Counted from the stretch's first letter, positions 7,377-16,082 are shown. The stretch: 64,000 bases of DNA from Vibrio campbellii CAIM 519 = NBRC 15631 = ATCC 25920 (GCF_002163755.1 NZ_CP015863.1:186001-250000), one strand, 5' to 3'. Program-made: numbers and translations. The notes: generated by a model not told the origin, from the sequence alone.

Positions 7377-7473
7377 ATGAAAAGACTAACAGTATAAAAT
7401 ACTGTTAGTGGGGGTGGCTACTGGGGCCGTTTTGACTGCTGCGGCAGTCGCTGCAATAGGCTATGGTATCTAA
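7377..7473 (+). pseudogene. Small membrane or secreted peptide gene with a frameshift
   Basis: ATG AAA AGA CTA ACA GTA TAA follows a purine-rich AGAGGGATGA ribosome-like stretch. After a +1 shift the frame continues as ILLVGVATGAVLTAAAVA then AIGYGI and TAA. A charged start plus a Gly/Ala-rich hydrophobic stretch looks like a signal peptide or single membrane segment of ~30 residues. The shift could be a real mutation, programmed frameshifting or a sequencing error. No slippery homopolymer is obvious at the junction beyond an AAAA run. Confidence 0.35.
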
Positions 7474-7638
7474 GCTTTTTGATTAAGTATTAAACCTGGG
7501 TGATTTGGTTAGCTGTTAACGTCGGTTCAGCCCTTGAAAAGCAATGTACAATGATATTGAGAGTAAAGATGGTTGCTATGTTTTGTATACGCAACGGAAG
7601 ATGCTGTATCTAACAAGCCAGTTGCTGTTATTTATAGA

Positions 7639-7657
7639 GGGCAAACTTTATTGTCTC
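7639..7657 (-). repeat. Internal copy of the terminal-repeat motif
   Basis: GGGCAAACTTTATTGTCTC repeats, in direct orientation, the core of the right terminal repeat 31 bases further on. Adjacent double repeats at an end suggest multiple transposase-binding sites. Confidence 0.55.
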
Positions 7658-7669
7658 ATTTGAGCCTTG

Positions 7670-7695
7670 TGGGCAAACTCTATTGTCCCTGCACA
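7670..7695 (-). repeat. Right terminal inverted repeat
   Basis: Read inward on the minus strand it begins TGTGCAGGGACAATAGAG, matching the left repeat at 5716-5741 with three differences in 26 bases. Confidence 0.65.
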
Positions 7696-7714
7696 GTTAA
7701 CAATTTCTCCGCAA

Positions 7715-7746
7715 CAGCGATGGACTCATAATGACGACCATCGCTG
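7715..7746 (-). terminator. Inverted repeat downstream of the anti-sigma gene
   Basis: CAGCGATGG and CCATCGCTG form a perfect 9-bp stem with a 14-base loop, 41 bases past the stop of the minus-strand operon. There is no U-tract. It may end the ECF operon transcript or stabilise its 3' end. Terminator status is uncertain. Confidence 0.4.
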
Positions 7747-7786
7747 CTGTTCAATACCATATTAGACTTTCCCGAAAGCTAAGGGC

Positions 7787-8548
7787 TTATGATGCTTTGC
7801 TTGCTGGTGGGGCGTTTAGTTCTACACAACGGCCTCGATATAAAATCTCACTGTTTGGGTCGCGATTAGCGGTCACTAGCAGTTCAGAACTGTTTTTAAG
7901 CGTTTGCCACTCAGTTGGCGACATATAGCGGACGTTATTTACATTTTCTAGGCTATCAATGAGTTTGAGCTCACCGGTATTTCCATCTCTCATCCACACC
8001 ATTGCTCTATCCATAGGTACTTTCGCCATCGCACGATTTCGCTGCATGCGGATGCTTGATTGCCCGGGCTTTTCTCCTTGATAGGCGACCAAAGCAAAAT
8101 GGTCTTTTTGGCTCTCAGAAGACATCATGGCTAAGTAACTAATAGGGCGCACCTGTGCGATTTCTGTTGGTTGCGAGGTTGGTGATACAAAAGGTTGTAG
8201 CGACAACCCTATGAGCAGAGAAAAAGCCATGCTAATAGGGAGCCACCACCAACGCATAGTCTGAGTCTGCTTCGATGGTTTGATTGTTTGGGATGCGATG
8301 TTTTTCCATACTTGGCGTGGCGGAGGTTTCAAGTTGCCTTCAGAATGTGTCATATCGATTGCTGGGGTTAAGCTAGACAAATGCTGATGCCAAAGGTCGA
8401 TGTGTTCCCACCAAGTGGGATCTGATCGCATGAGGGTTTCCAACCTCTTTCGTACGAGTGGCGTTAATGTTCCCAGAACGTATTCGCCGGCAAGTTTATC
8501 TCTTAGCTCTTGATTTTGATAACGTGCGTTTTTTAATCGGTTAGGCAT
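7787..8548 (-). CDS. Anti-sigma factor (RskA/anti-sigma-K family)
   Basis: The chosen start MPNRLKNARY gives 253 residues. Its ATG lies inside the last codons of the sigma gene, nine bases after AGGAGC, so a longer frame is less likely. Residues ~1-85 form a cytoplasmic zinc-less anti-sigma-like domain (LAGEYVLGTLTPLVRKRLE). A single membrane segment follows at ~100-120 (WWWLPISMAFSLLIGLSL). The periplasmic RskA-type domain contains YLAMMSS, FALVAYQGEKPG and AMVWMRDGNTGELKLIDSL. It should hold the ECF factor at the membrane until a periplasmic signal arrives. The 16-base overlap implies coupled translation. Confidence 0.85.
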   Translation of the reverse strand: MPNRLKNARYQNQELRDKLAGEYVLGTLTPLVRKRLETLMRSDPTWWEHIDLWHQHLSSLTPAIDMTHSEGNLKPPPRQVWKNIASQTIKPSKQTQTMRWWWLPISMAFSLLIGLSLQPFVSPTSQPTEIAQVRPISYLAMMSSESQKDHFALVAYQGEKPGQSSIRMQRNRAMAKVPMDRAMVWMRDGNTGELKLIDSLENVNNVRYMSPTEWQTLKNSSELLVTANRDPNSEILYRGRCVELNAPPASKAS

Positions 8549-9054
8549 CGTTTTAGCTCCTGTAAACCTCGGCGAATCCACGATTTCACTGTGCCAAGTG
8601 GAGTGCTCACATGGTGGACGATCTCTTGATGACTCATCCCGTGCTGATAGGCCAAGATAATCGCATTCCTTTTTTCTTCAGCGAGCGAGTTTAGGCAGTA
8701 TGATAAGTTGGCTCCTGAGTCAGATGTTACTTCGAGAGCGACCTCTTCGGGGGGCTTTACCAGTTGTTCTTCCCCTCGATTGTTCCGCTTTCTAATTTCA
8801 TCTATAGCGAGGTTTCTCATACTTTGGCATAACCAAGCCCAAGGGTGATTTACTGGATATTGCTGGTTGTTGTGCCAGAGCTTTACGAATCCCTCTTGAA
8901 GTATATCCGCTGCAACGTGTTCGTCTTTTACGACGCCGAGGATAACGTTAAAAAGCCGGGTACTGGTCAACTGGTATAGCGCTTCGAACGCAGCTTGGTC
9001 TCGAAGCGCTACTTGGGAAAGCAGTAAACCTATCTTATGTTTATCGGTGTTCAC
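8533..9054 (-). CDS. ECF-type RNA polymerase sigma factor
   Basis: 173 residues from GTG at 9054 with GAGGAAA upstream. Region 2 spans ~15-85 (FEALYQLTSTRLFNVILGVV, DILQEGFVKLWHN, AWLCQSMRNLAIDEIRKR). Region 4 spans ~110-170 (LNSLAEEKRNAIILAYQHGM, then TPLGTVKSWIRRGLQELKRC). This is the two-domain ECF sigma layout. It overlaps the anti-sigma gene and lies 10 bases after the Yx(FWY)xxD-repeat gene. It probably directs transcription of its own operon. The subgroup and recognised promoter were not determined. Confidence 0.92.
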   Translation of the reverse strand: MNTDKHKIGLLLSQVALRDQAAFEALYQLTSTRLFNVILGVVKDEHVAADILQEGFVKLWHNNQQYPVNHPWAWLCQSMRNLAIDEIRKRNNRGEEQLVKPPEEVALEVTSDSGANLSYCLNSLAEEKRNAIILAYQHGMSHQEIVHHVSTPLGTVKSWIRRGLQELKRCLTD

Positions 9055-9064
9055 GCTTTCCTCA

Positions 9065-9772
9065 TTATTGTTCTACAATGTGCCAGACTTGTTTTACGCC
9101 ATTGCCGCTAGTGTCGCCGGGCTTTTGGTCTTTTATCCAACGATAAAGCGGTTTGTTGTGATATGTCCATTGATATGAGTGGTCGTTGCGCTGAGTCACA
9201 CCAAATCCTCCCGTCAGCTTTAGATTTTCTATCCCCTTTTGAGTTATCTCTGTATCCACAAGAGCAGGTGGCCACTTAGAGGCGCAATCATCGTAGCAAA
9301 CGGATTGGTTGGGCTTATCTTTATCAAAGGTATAGAGAGTCTTATTATGGCTATCGACCAGATAACGTTGCTTACCATCATTGAACAGTCTGATGGTGAC
9401 ATCATCCGCTCGGGCTAGTGGCCAAACGCCTTTGATGCCCGCACCTGTGATCTCTCCTTTCTGAGAGTCTTTAAGCCAGCGATAAAGTGGTTTTCCGCTC
9501 AAAGCCCATTGTTTGTTGCCGTCTTCTCTTGTTATTTGGCTGAAGCCTGCTTGCGTACCGAAGTGCTTGCTGGATTGTGCGGTTACAAGAACAGGCGGCC
9601 ATAACTTCTCACATTGATCAGTACATACAGATTTCCCAACTGGATCTTTAATAAAGGTATAAAGTGATTTGCCTGAGGCATCGGTGTATACCTCCCCAAC
9701 TGACGTAGTTGTTGTTGGCGCAGCAAAACTAGTTGAGGTGACCAGTAATGCCGAAAATAATAGTTTTTTCAC
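9065..9772 (-). CDS. Secreted protein with tandem Yx(FWY)xxD repeats (COG4315/PF03640)
   Basis: GTG at 9772 is chosen because AAGGA lies eight bases upstream and the gene then starts 14 bases after its neighbour; a longer ATG frame would overlap that gene. The 235-residue product begins with a signal peptide (KKLLFSALLVTSTSFA). It carries repeats with the pattern LYTF.KD..G.S.C...C...WPP at ~35 and ~140, each followed by a variant (GKPLYRWLKD, NKPLYRWIKD). Four Cys fall in two C...C pairs. No lipobox is evident, so it is probably periplasmic rather than a lipoprotein. The family's function is unknown; haem or redox roles have been suggested. Cotranscribed with the ECF pair. Confidence 0.85.
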   Translation of the reverse strand: MKKLLFSALLVTSTSFAAPTTTTSVGEVYTDASGKSLYTFIKDPVGKSVCTDQCEKLWPPVLVTAQSSKHFGTQAGFSQITREDGNKQWALSGKPLYRWLKDSQKGEITGAGIKGVWPLARADDVTIRLFNDGKQRYLVDSHNKTLYTFDKDKPNQSVCYDDCASKWPPALVDTEITQKGIENLKLTGGFGVTQRNDHSYQWTYHNKPLYRWIKDQKPGDTSGNGVKQVWHIVEQ

Positions 9773-9786
9773 AGTCGTTTTCCTTA

Positions 9787-10584
9787 TTAACGAGTCCAAC
9801 CTTCGCGAGTGAAAAAGGTTTCTCCCTCACTGCTGTTAACGAAATCAATGAAAGCTTGAGTTTGTGGATCTGCACCTTTTGCCTTTGCTAGGGTGAGATC
9901 TCGGTAGATGCGTCTTTCTGGCTCAATTTCTACATAGTCGACTTTATCGGCATGGTTGAGCGGCCAGTGAATCCAAGTGATCCACGCATCAGCCTTTTGT
10001 TGTTGAAAAGCTTTGAAACTTGCTCCGCTGCCTTTGGCGTAAGCAATGATTTTTTTGCGAAAGTTCTGTACGTCAGCCAGTGAACCCGTGCGTCCTGCGA
10101 CATCTTCCCAAACGCCTGTACCGGAAGTGTTGTAAACCCCTAGACCTTCAGTCACGACTATTCGCGCTGGTTTTTCGAGTAGGTCTTTAATCCCGTTGAT
10201 ATTTTTTGGGTTCCCCTTTGGGACCGCAATCACTGCACGGCGCAAGTACACTGGCTCAACATCTTGATCGGTAATAAAGGGGTAGGTTTCAACAAAAGCG
10301 CTCATGGATTGTTCTGCGGATCCAAAGATTAAGTCAGCATTTTTCTGTGCATCTTTCGTCCACTTTGATTCAGGCCCAGCGATCACGTTTACCGTCACCT
10401 TACTTTTTTTACTGAAAGCTTCTGCGGCATGACGGAGAGCGGTATCGGGGCCTCCTGGGCCATAGACATTGATTTCACCATCGTTTGGTTTATGGATAAT
10501 GCTCGGGTCGAGCAGTGGTGACGCCAGTGTTGAAGTACTGGTGAGCAGAGCGGTCAATCCTGCCGCGATTATGTGATATTTCAT
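9787..10584 (-). CDS. AcfC-like periplasmic substrate-binding protein
   Basis: 265 residues with a signal peptide (MKYHIIAAGLTALLTSTSTL, cleaved near LA-S). The mature protein has INVYGPGGPDTALRHAAEAF, VNVIAGPESKW, ADLIFGSAEQSMSAF and DAWITWIHWP, the pattern of the molybdate-type binding fold in Vibrio accessory colonization factor AcfC. The ligand is probably an oxyanion or a small anion; this is not settled. No ABC permease or ATPase follows. Instead the gene heads an operon with a Yx(FWY)xxD-repeat protein and an ECF/anti-sigma pair, suggesting a sensing or periplasmic stress function. Confidence 0.82.
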   Translation of the reverse strand: MKYHIIAAGLTALLTSTSTLASPLLDPSIIHKPNDGEINVYGPGGPDTALRHAAEAFSKKSKVTVNVIAGPESKWTKDAQKNADLIFGSAEQSMSAFVETYPFITDQDVEPVYLRRAVIAVPKGNPKNINGIKDLLEKPARIVVTEGLGVYNTSGTGVWEDVAGRTGSLADVQNFRKKIIAYAKGSGASFKAFQQQKADAWITWIHWPLNHADKVDYVEIEPERRIYRDLTLAKAKGADPQTQAFIDFVNSSEGETFFTREGWTR

Positions 10585-10721
10585 GTTTTCTCCTAACCAT
10601 TAATGTAAACAAGCGGATAAGAGACGAAAGAAACGGTCGATTGGATGCAGGTAAGTAAAAAATTTTTGTATAACTAAAAATGGGCGCGTTGTTCTGGGAA
10701 GTAACCATTTGTAGAGAAAGT

Positions 10722-10746
10722 GAAAGACCGAGTCAGTGCTCGGTCT
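10722..10746 (-). terminator. Terminator of the PAS-GGDEF-EAL gene
   Basis: On the minus strand AGACCGAG-CACTGA-CTCGGTCT is followed by TTTC. It is an 8-bp stem four bases past the stop at 10750. Confidence 0.7.
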
Positions 10747-10749
10747 GTT

Positions 10750-13197
10750 CTATTTGAATAACTTCTCCGCGCGAACTGGGGCGCTAAAGCGGAAGCCTTG
10801 TCCGTAGATGCAGCCGCGCTCGAATAGGTATTGGGCTTGCTCGTCGGTTTCGATGCCTTCAGCAACCACTTTTAACGAAAGGGTTTGTCCCATAGCGATG
10901 ATGGCATTCACGATCGCATTGCTGTCGGTGTTGTTTGGAACATCGCTTACGAAAGAGCGGTCGATCTTCAATTTGTTGATTGGCAAACCTTTGAGGTAAG
11001 ACAGTGACGAGTAACCGGTGCCAAAGTCATCAAGAGAGATTTCAATGCCCATCTCGCGCAGTAAATTCAGCGATGCGATGGCTTGTTGTGGATCGATCAG
11101 TAGGAAGCTTTCGGTGATTTCCAGCTCTAGGCGGTGCGCCGGGAATTCGGTTTGTTTCAGAATAGCTCCAAGTTTGCTGATGAAGTCCGATTGCTGTAGC
11201 TGAAGAGCCGATACGTTCACCGCGAGCTTGCCAAATTCAATGCCGTTATCCAGCCATGTGCGACCTTGCAAACAAGCTTGCTCCAAGACCCATTTACCAA
11301 TGCTTTGAATCAAGCCGGTTTTCTCTGCAATCGGGATAAAGTCCGCTGGAGAAATCATCCCAAGATCGGGATGCTGCCAACGCAGTAAGGCTTCTACGCC
11401 AACCAGTTCGTTGGCACTTAAGTTGTATTGCGGTTGGTATGCTAAATGAAGTTGGTTTTTCTCAATCGCTTCATGCAGAGCAGACTGCATACGCACGTGA
11501 GATACGGATTTATCGGTCAAATCTGGTGAGTAGAATGCGTAGCCGTTACGACCGTTTTTCTTCGCCAAGTACATGGCGGTATCGGCATTCTTGAGCAAGG
11601 TTTCGCTGTCTTGTCCGTCTTGAGGATAACGTGCCACGCCTACGCTGGTGGAGATACGTAAAGATTCGTTCTTACTGACTTCAAAAGGACGGTTGAACAG
11701 GCAGAGTATGTCCTCAATAGTGTCGATAAGCTGCGAATCTGATTCGATATTCGGCAATATAATCACAAACTCATCGCCACCAATACGTGCTACATGAGCG
11801 CGTAAGTGCAACACATCTTGCAGACGTTCAGCGAGCTTAGTCAGGAGCTGGTCGCCACAGAAGTGCCCCATACTGTCGTTGATGTGTTTGAAGTGGTCGA
11901 TATCGAGGAACAGGGTCGCAAACGCGTGTTGATGTTGCTGACCACTCTCGATGTGCTGTTCGAGCAAGCTGATCAAATGGGTACGGTTAGGCAGGTTGGT
12001 CAATGGATCGTAAAAGGCCATGCGTTGCAGTTTTTCTTCATGAGCTTTACGTACCGAGATGTCCTCGAACACACAGATGTAGTTAATCAGATGGTTTTTA
12101 TCGTCCATCACCGCGCTGATGGTGGCGAGCTGCGGGTAAATGCTGCCATCTTTTTTACGGTTGATGAATTCGCCTTTCCATTGCCCCTTACTTTCTAATT
12201 GACGCCACAACTGTTGATAAAATTTGCTGTCATGGTGCCCAGAGCGCAGGATGTTGGGGTTCTTACCGATCACTTCTTCGGCTGTGTAGCCAGTGATGTG
12301 GGTGAAGGCGCTGTTCACATCGAGAATATTGGCTTTACGGTCGGTGATCACCATCCCTTCGTGGGAGTTATCGAAGATTTTCGACGCCAATGACAACTGA
12401 GTTTCCACCATCTTTCGACGAGTGACGTTACGTGTCATGCCTAAAATGCCGACGAGCTCACCAGTTTGGCTGCGGATTGGCGATTTGATGGTTTCCAACC
12501 AGGTTGGGTTGTTGTTGTCATCAATGAGAGTGCATTCTTCGACGGTATTTTGGCTGCCAGTAGCAATGACCAACTGGTCGGTATCAATGAACTTCTTCGC
12601 TCGACGACTGCTAAACAACTCGAAGTCATTCTTGCCAACAATGTCACTGCCCGTCATTTGCCAAGAGTCTTCAACGCTGCGGTTAGTCATCGCATAACGA
12701 CCATCGGTACTTTTTATCCACGTGTGATCTTCTAAGCAGTCGATGAACTCTTGCAGTGAAGGCAGTAACTCTGGCAATTGAACATCGTGGCGCTTCTGCT
12801 CCTTATGATAAGTCTGAGCAACATCAAAGCCGATGCGTCCCGCTAACGCGCTTAACCAACCAGAAATAACAGTATTTTGCTCAGTTGGATGAACCAAGGC
12901 GAGCGCAGCAAACTGCTCACCACTCGGTAGCCATACCGGGCAGTAACTCAAGGTTTGGCTTCGAAAAGGCGTTTGTTCAACAACGAGTTGAGGATAGGCA
13001 AAGTGCTTGGTGGCAGGATCGAGAATCGCGATAACTTCACGATCATGCAGCGGCGATGTGGCTACCTCACTCAAACGCCATTGGCGAGTGTAGCTGAACG
13101 TATAAAGCTGACCGTGCGCCTGTGTGGCATCACAGCATTGCTGCAGAGCCTGTTTCCAGTCAGTCATCAATGCAGGGGAGATAGCGAAGCGAAACAT
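10750..13197 (-). CDS. PAS-PAS-GGDEF-EAL cyclic-di-GMP protein
   Basis: 815 residues with no membrane segment or signal. Residues 1-135 are unassigned. PAS domains lie at ~145-270 and ~275-395 (the second with a typical GYTAEEVIGKNPNILRSGHH). A GGDEF domain spans ~400-560 with intact RIGGDEF. An EAL domain spans ~575-815 with GVEALLRW, LEITES, DDFGTGYSS and KIDRSFV intact. Both synthesis and breakdown of c-di-GMP are therefore possible by sequence. The RxxD inhibitory site before GGDEF is absent. PAS domains suggest cytoplasmic redox or ligand sensing. It is monocistronic or nearly so, divergent from nothing obvious, with a terminator at 10722. Confidence 0.93.
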   Translation of the reverse strand: MFRFAISPALMTDWKQALQQCCDATQAHGQLYTFSYTRQWRLSEVATSPLHDREVIAILDPATKHFAYPQLVVEQTPFRSQTLSYCPVWLPSGEQFAALALVHPTEQNTVISGWLSALAGRIGFDVAQTYHKEQKRHDVQLPELLPSLQEFIDCLEDHTWIKSTDGRYAMTNRSVEDSWQMTGSDIVGKNDFELFSSRRAKKFIDTDQLVIATGSQNTVEECTLIDDNNNPTWLETIKSPIRSQTGELVGILGMTRNVTRRKMVETQLSLASKIFDNSHEGMVITDRKANILDVNSAFTHITGYTAEEVIGKNPNILRSGHHDSKFYQQLWRQLESKGQWKGEFINRKKDGSIYPQLATISAVMDDKNHLINYICVFEDISVRKAHEEKLQRMAFYDPLTNLPNRTHLISLLEQHIESGQQHQHAFATLFLDIDHFKHINDSMGHFCGDQLLTKLAERLQDVLHLRAHVARIGGDEFVIILPNIESDSQLIDTIEDILCLFNRPFEVSKNESLRISTSVGVARYPQDGQDSETLLKNADTAMYLAKKNGRNGYAFYSPDLTDKSVSHVRMQSALHEAIEKNQLHLAYQPQYNLSANELVGVEALLRWQHPDLGMISPADFIPIAEKTGLIQSIGKWVLEQACLQGRTWLDNGIEFGKLAVNVSALQLQQSDFISKLGAILKQTEFPAHRLELEITESFLLIDPQQAIASLNLLREMGIEISLDDFGTGYSSLSYLKGLPINKLKIDRSFVSDVPNNTDSNAIVNAIIAMGQTLSLKVVAEGIETDEQAQYLFERGCIYGQGFRFSAPVRAEKLFK

Positions 13198-13263
13198 AAT
13201 TAATAAAGCATCCTGAAACGCCCTTGGATTTGAATGTTGAACATCTGACTAGACGTAAATATC

Positions 13264-13291
13264 GGGCTTTGGCTATATCGTATCCAAAGCC
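13264..13291. repeat. Inverted repeat between two minus-strand genes
   Basis: GGGCTTTGG and CCAAAGCCC form a 9-bp stem around a 10-base loop, about 100 bases past the DMT transporter stop. There is no strong T-run on either side. It may be a weak terminator of the transporter transcript. Confidence 0.45.
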
Positions 13292-13393
13292 CAGACAAAT
13301 CCAAGCAAGGAACACTTCATTAATCGGGTAAACTGTTAGCTAGCTCTCTTTTTTATAAATCGCGTCTCATTTTTGCAATGGTTTCGGGCGATG

Positions 13394-14302
13394 TTACTGA
13401 GCGTTGTTTGCCTGTTTTTGCTGCTTGCCAAACTTCACTTGTTGAATGACCAAGCCGCTGATGATCAGCACCAAGCCAATCAAAGTGGATGGGTGAATCT
13501 CTTCGCCAATGATAGTAGAAAGCAGTATGAGTGAGATGAATGGTGAAGCAAAAATTAGATTGCTGATGCGCGCTGTGTTCTCGGTTAACTTCAGTGCAGA
13601 TAGCCATAACACGAAGGTTACGCCCATCTCAAACAGACCAACATAGGTCACTGCCGCCCAACCTTTCGCGGTGATCTGGCTCCAATTTGCGCCTTCGTAA
13701 ATGCTTAAGCCAATCGCAAAGGGAATCGCCACCAGAAAGCCCAATAGTACACCTACTACAGGGTCGGCTTTGTTTTTGGTGTTGAGAATCCAGTAACTTG
13801 CCCACAGTAATGTAGAAAGCAGCGCTAGTCCGACACCAAGTGGGCTTTCGAACTCCATTCCCAACACATTGCCTTTGGTGGCAATCACGATAACGCCCAA
13901 GTAACTAAAACCACAAGCAATCCAGTCTTTGCTGCGGATCTTCTGACCTAAGAAAACCGCTGCCATTAAGGTGAGTGTGATCGCCCAGCTGTAGTTGATT
14001 GCCTGCGCTTGAGAGGCTGGCAGTAAGTCGTAGGCTTTAAACAGAATAAAGTAGTACGCTAGCGGGTTAATTAGCCCAAGTAGTAAGTAGTACCAAGGGT
14101 TGGAAAGGAATGTTGAGCTGAGCTGATTCAACTTCCCCTGTACACCACATACCATGATGAGTGCGATGGCCGAGACAATACTCGCCATGGTCAGCATCTG
14201 AATCGGTGTGAATTCCGCCAAAGTCAATTTAAATGCGGTCGCTACTGTTGACCAAAGTAATACCGCTGATAGCCCAAATCCTAGGGCGCGACGCTCGTTC
14301 AT
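13394..14302 (-). CDS. DMT-superfamily (EamA) transporter
   Basis: The start MNERRALGFGLS is chosen because AGAGG lies just upstream; a start ten codons earlier is possible. The 302-residue product has ten hydrophobic segments in two EamA halves (first LSAVLLWSTVATAFKLTL; second from about residue 150, VGLALLSTLLWASYWIL). A short basic tail (KFGKQQKQANNAQ) lies in the cytoplasm. The family exports amino acids, metabolites or drugs; the substrate cannot be told here. It is a single gene flanked by the c-di-GMP protein and divergent rmuC. Confidence 0.88.
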   Translation of the reverse strand: MNERRALGFGLSAVLLWSTVATAFKLTLAEFTPIQMLTMASIVSAIALIMVCGVQGKLNQLSSTFLSNPWYYLLLGLINPLAYYFILFKAYDLLPASQAQAINYSWAITLTLMAAVFLGQKIRSKDWIACGFSYLGVIVIATKGNVLGMEFESPLGVGLALLSTLLWASYWILNTKNKADPVVGVLLGFLVAIPFAIGLSIYEGANWSQITAKGWAAVTYVGLFEMGVTFVLWLSALKLTENTARISNLIFASPFISLILLSTIIGEEIHPSTLIGLVLIISGLVIQQVKFGKQQKQANNAQ

Positions 14303-14471
14303 GATGCCTCTGTGTGATGATGTACCGCTCATTGCTGTTGGTTTGAGCTAGTGTGAGAATGTTGTACGGAGCGCCTAGTGTATGCGAGGATTTTTCATCC
14401 AACAAACTGGACATTTATCCAGTATGTAAATACCATTATTAGAGATAAAAAACACAGGCTAACTCGCTATT

Positions 14472-16004
14472 ATGCAATGGATTCTTGAGCATCAATCTCT
14501 CATTTTGTCTTCCCTTTTTACCGCGACCATCAGCGGTGTTGCAGTGGGTTGGTGGGTCAAACAGCGCTTTGCCACACAAACTCAATTGCTCGAACAACAG
14601 CTCTCCTCTGAAAAACAGCTTCATCAACAACAACTTGAACAGGTGAAGCAAAACCTCTCCGATGCGCAGCAGGAATTGGATGAGCTCGATGATGAACGCG
14701 ATAAAGCGGCATTCGAGGTGCGCCAAACTCATGGTAAATTGATGGCGGCGATGGAAAAACTGCGCTATTTCGAAGCTGTGAAGCAAGAGCGTCAGCAGTA
14801 TTTTGATGAGCTAGGGCAGATGCGTGAACACAAATCGCGCCTTGAAACTCAGCTTCGTGAGCAGCAAGCGCGCCACGAGCAAATCAACCAAGCCAATGCG
14901 GAAAAACTGCAAATTCTTGAGCAAGCAGAAACGCGTTTGAAGCAGCAATTTGAGCACTTAGCGAATCAGTTGTTTGAAGAGAAAACCGCCAAAGTCGACA
15001 TGCAAAACCGCCAGAGTTTGGAAGGTTTGCTGTCTCCACTGAAAGAGCAGTTAGAAGGGTTCAAAAAACAAGTTAACGACAGCTTCAGCCAAGAAGCCAA
15101 AGAGCGTCACACCTTGGTGCACGAGCTTAAAAACCTACAACGCTTGAATGAACACATGACCCGAGAAGCGGTCAATCTGACTCAAGCGCTGAAAGGTGAC
15201 AACAAACAGCAAGGCAACTGGGGTGAAGTAGTTCTGGCTCGTGTCTTGGCAGAATCTGGCTTACGTGAAGGGCACGAGTATCAAACTCAGGTGAGCTTGC
15301 AAAACGAAGCCGGCAAACGCTATCAACCGGATGTGATTGTTCACTTACCGCAAAACAAGCAAGTGGTGGTCGATTCGAAAATGGCGTTAGTGGCGTACGA
15401 GCGCTACTTCAACGCAGAGAACGACATTCAACGTGAGCAGGCGCTGAGCGATCACTTAGCCGCGCTGCGCGCGCATATCAAAGGCTTGAGCCTTAAAGAT
15501 TACCATCAGCTTAAAGGCATCCAGAGCTTAGACTACGTGTTGATGTTTATTCCGGTAGAGCCTGCATTCCAAGTCGCAATTCAAGCTGCCCCGAGCTTGG
15601 TTAAAGATGCGATGGAACAAAACATTATTTTGGTCAGCCCTACCACTTTGCTGGTGGCGCTACGTACGATAGATAACTTGTGGCGTAACGAACGCCAAAA
15701 CGAAAACGCCCAATTGATCGCTGAACGAGCGGCGAAGTTGTACGACAAACTGCGCTTGTTTGTAGACGATATGGAAGGGCTTGGCGGAGCATTAGACAAA
15801 GCGAACCAAACTTACCAAGGTGCGATGAATAAGTTGGCGACAGGGCGTGGCAACGTGATCCGTCAGGCGGAGAGCTTTAAGCAACTTGGTGTTGAGGTAA
15901 AACGTCCTATTTCTCCTGACCTTGCTCAGTTGGCGCAGACGGAGTCATTTTCGGAAAATGCTTCTTTAGTAGAAAGACATCCGGCTGAGGATAAAGTAAA
16001 CTAA
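14472..16004 (+). CDS. rmuC: DNA recombination protein RmuC
   Basis: 510 residues. An N-terminal membrane anchor (ILSSLFTATISGVAVGWWV, ~11-29) is followed by a long coiled coil rich in Gln and Glu (~35-190). The conserved RmuC nuclease-like domain follows at ~190-450, with GNWGEVVLARVLAESGLREG, YQPDVIVHLPQNKQVVVDSK (PD...DxK-like) and VLMFIPVEPAF. RmuC limits inversions at short inverted repeats in E. coli. Its place directly upstream of ubiE matches E. coli yigN-ubiE. Confidence 0.95.
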   Translation: MQWILEHQSLILSSLFTATISGVAVGWWVKQRFATQTQLLEQQLSSEKQLHQQQLEQVKQNLSDAQQELDELDDERDKAAFEVRQTHGKLMAAMEKLRYFEAVKQERQQYFDELGQMREHKSRLETQLREQQARHEQINQANAEKLQILEQAETRLKQQFEHLANQLFEEKTAKVDMQNRQSLEGLLSPLKEQLEGFKKQVNDSFSQEAKERHTLVHELKNLQRLNEHMTREAVNLTQALKGDNKQQGNWGEVVLARVLAESGLREGHEYQTQVSLQNEAGKRYQPDVIVHLPQNKQVVVDSKMALVAYERYFNAENDIQREQALSDHLAALRAHIKGLSLKDYHQLKGIQSLDYVLMFIPVEPAFQVAIQAAPSLVKDAMEQNIILVSPTTLLVALRTIDNLWRNERQNENAQLIAERAAKLYDKLRLFVDDMEGLGGALDKANQTYQGAMNKLATGRGNVIRQAESFKQLGVEVKRPISPDLAQLAQTESFSENASLVERHPAEDKVN

Positions 16005-16082
16005 TCTCCCGCAGTACAGTGGGCGAATATATTTGTCAGCAACCGCCCCGAAGTGAGAAAGTGCTGCCCAAGAGGAATCAGA

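Larger units (their letters stand above)
5716..7695. mobile_element. ~2-kb element bounded by 26-bp imperfect inverted repeats, degenerate
   Basis: The left end begins TGTGCAGAGACAATAAAG and the right end, read inward, begins TGTGCAGGGACAATAGAG. Over 26 bp they differ at three positions. A second internal copy of the motif lies next to the right end. Multiple terminal repeats starting TGT are typical of IS21-family elements, but no IstA/IstB coding sequence survives, so the family is inference. The interior holds an IS3-type remnant, tiny frames and A+T-rich filler. No convincing target duplication is seen: AATTA precedes the left end and GTTAA follows the right end. Confidence 0.55.
7474..7786. 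other. Right end of element and spacer before the anti-sigma gene
   Basis: It contains the two right-end motif copies (7639-7657 and 7670-7695) and the inverted repeat at 7715-7746. No gene is supported. The short plus-strand frame crossing 7731-7928 is mostly antisense to the anti-sigma gene. Confidence 0.5.

Noticed and set aside
7715..7746. Possible integron attC site
   Set aside because: It is a simple 9-bp hairpin without the paired conserved core sites; no integrase or cassette array is visible.
1..7780. Prophage or CRISPR array
   Set aside because: No phage structural or integrase genes and no regularly spaced repeats were seen; the remnants are all insertion-sequence types.
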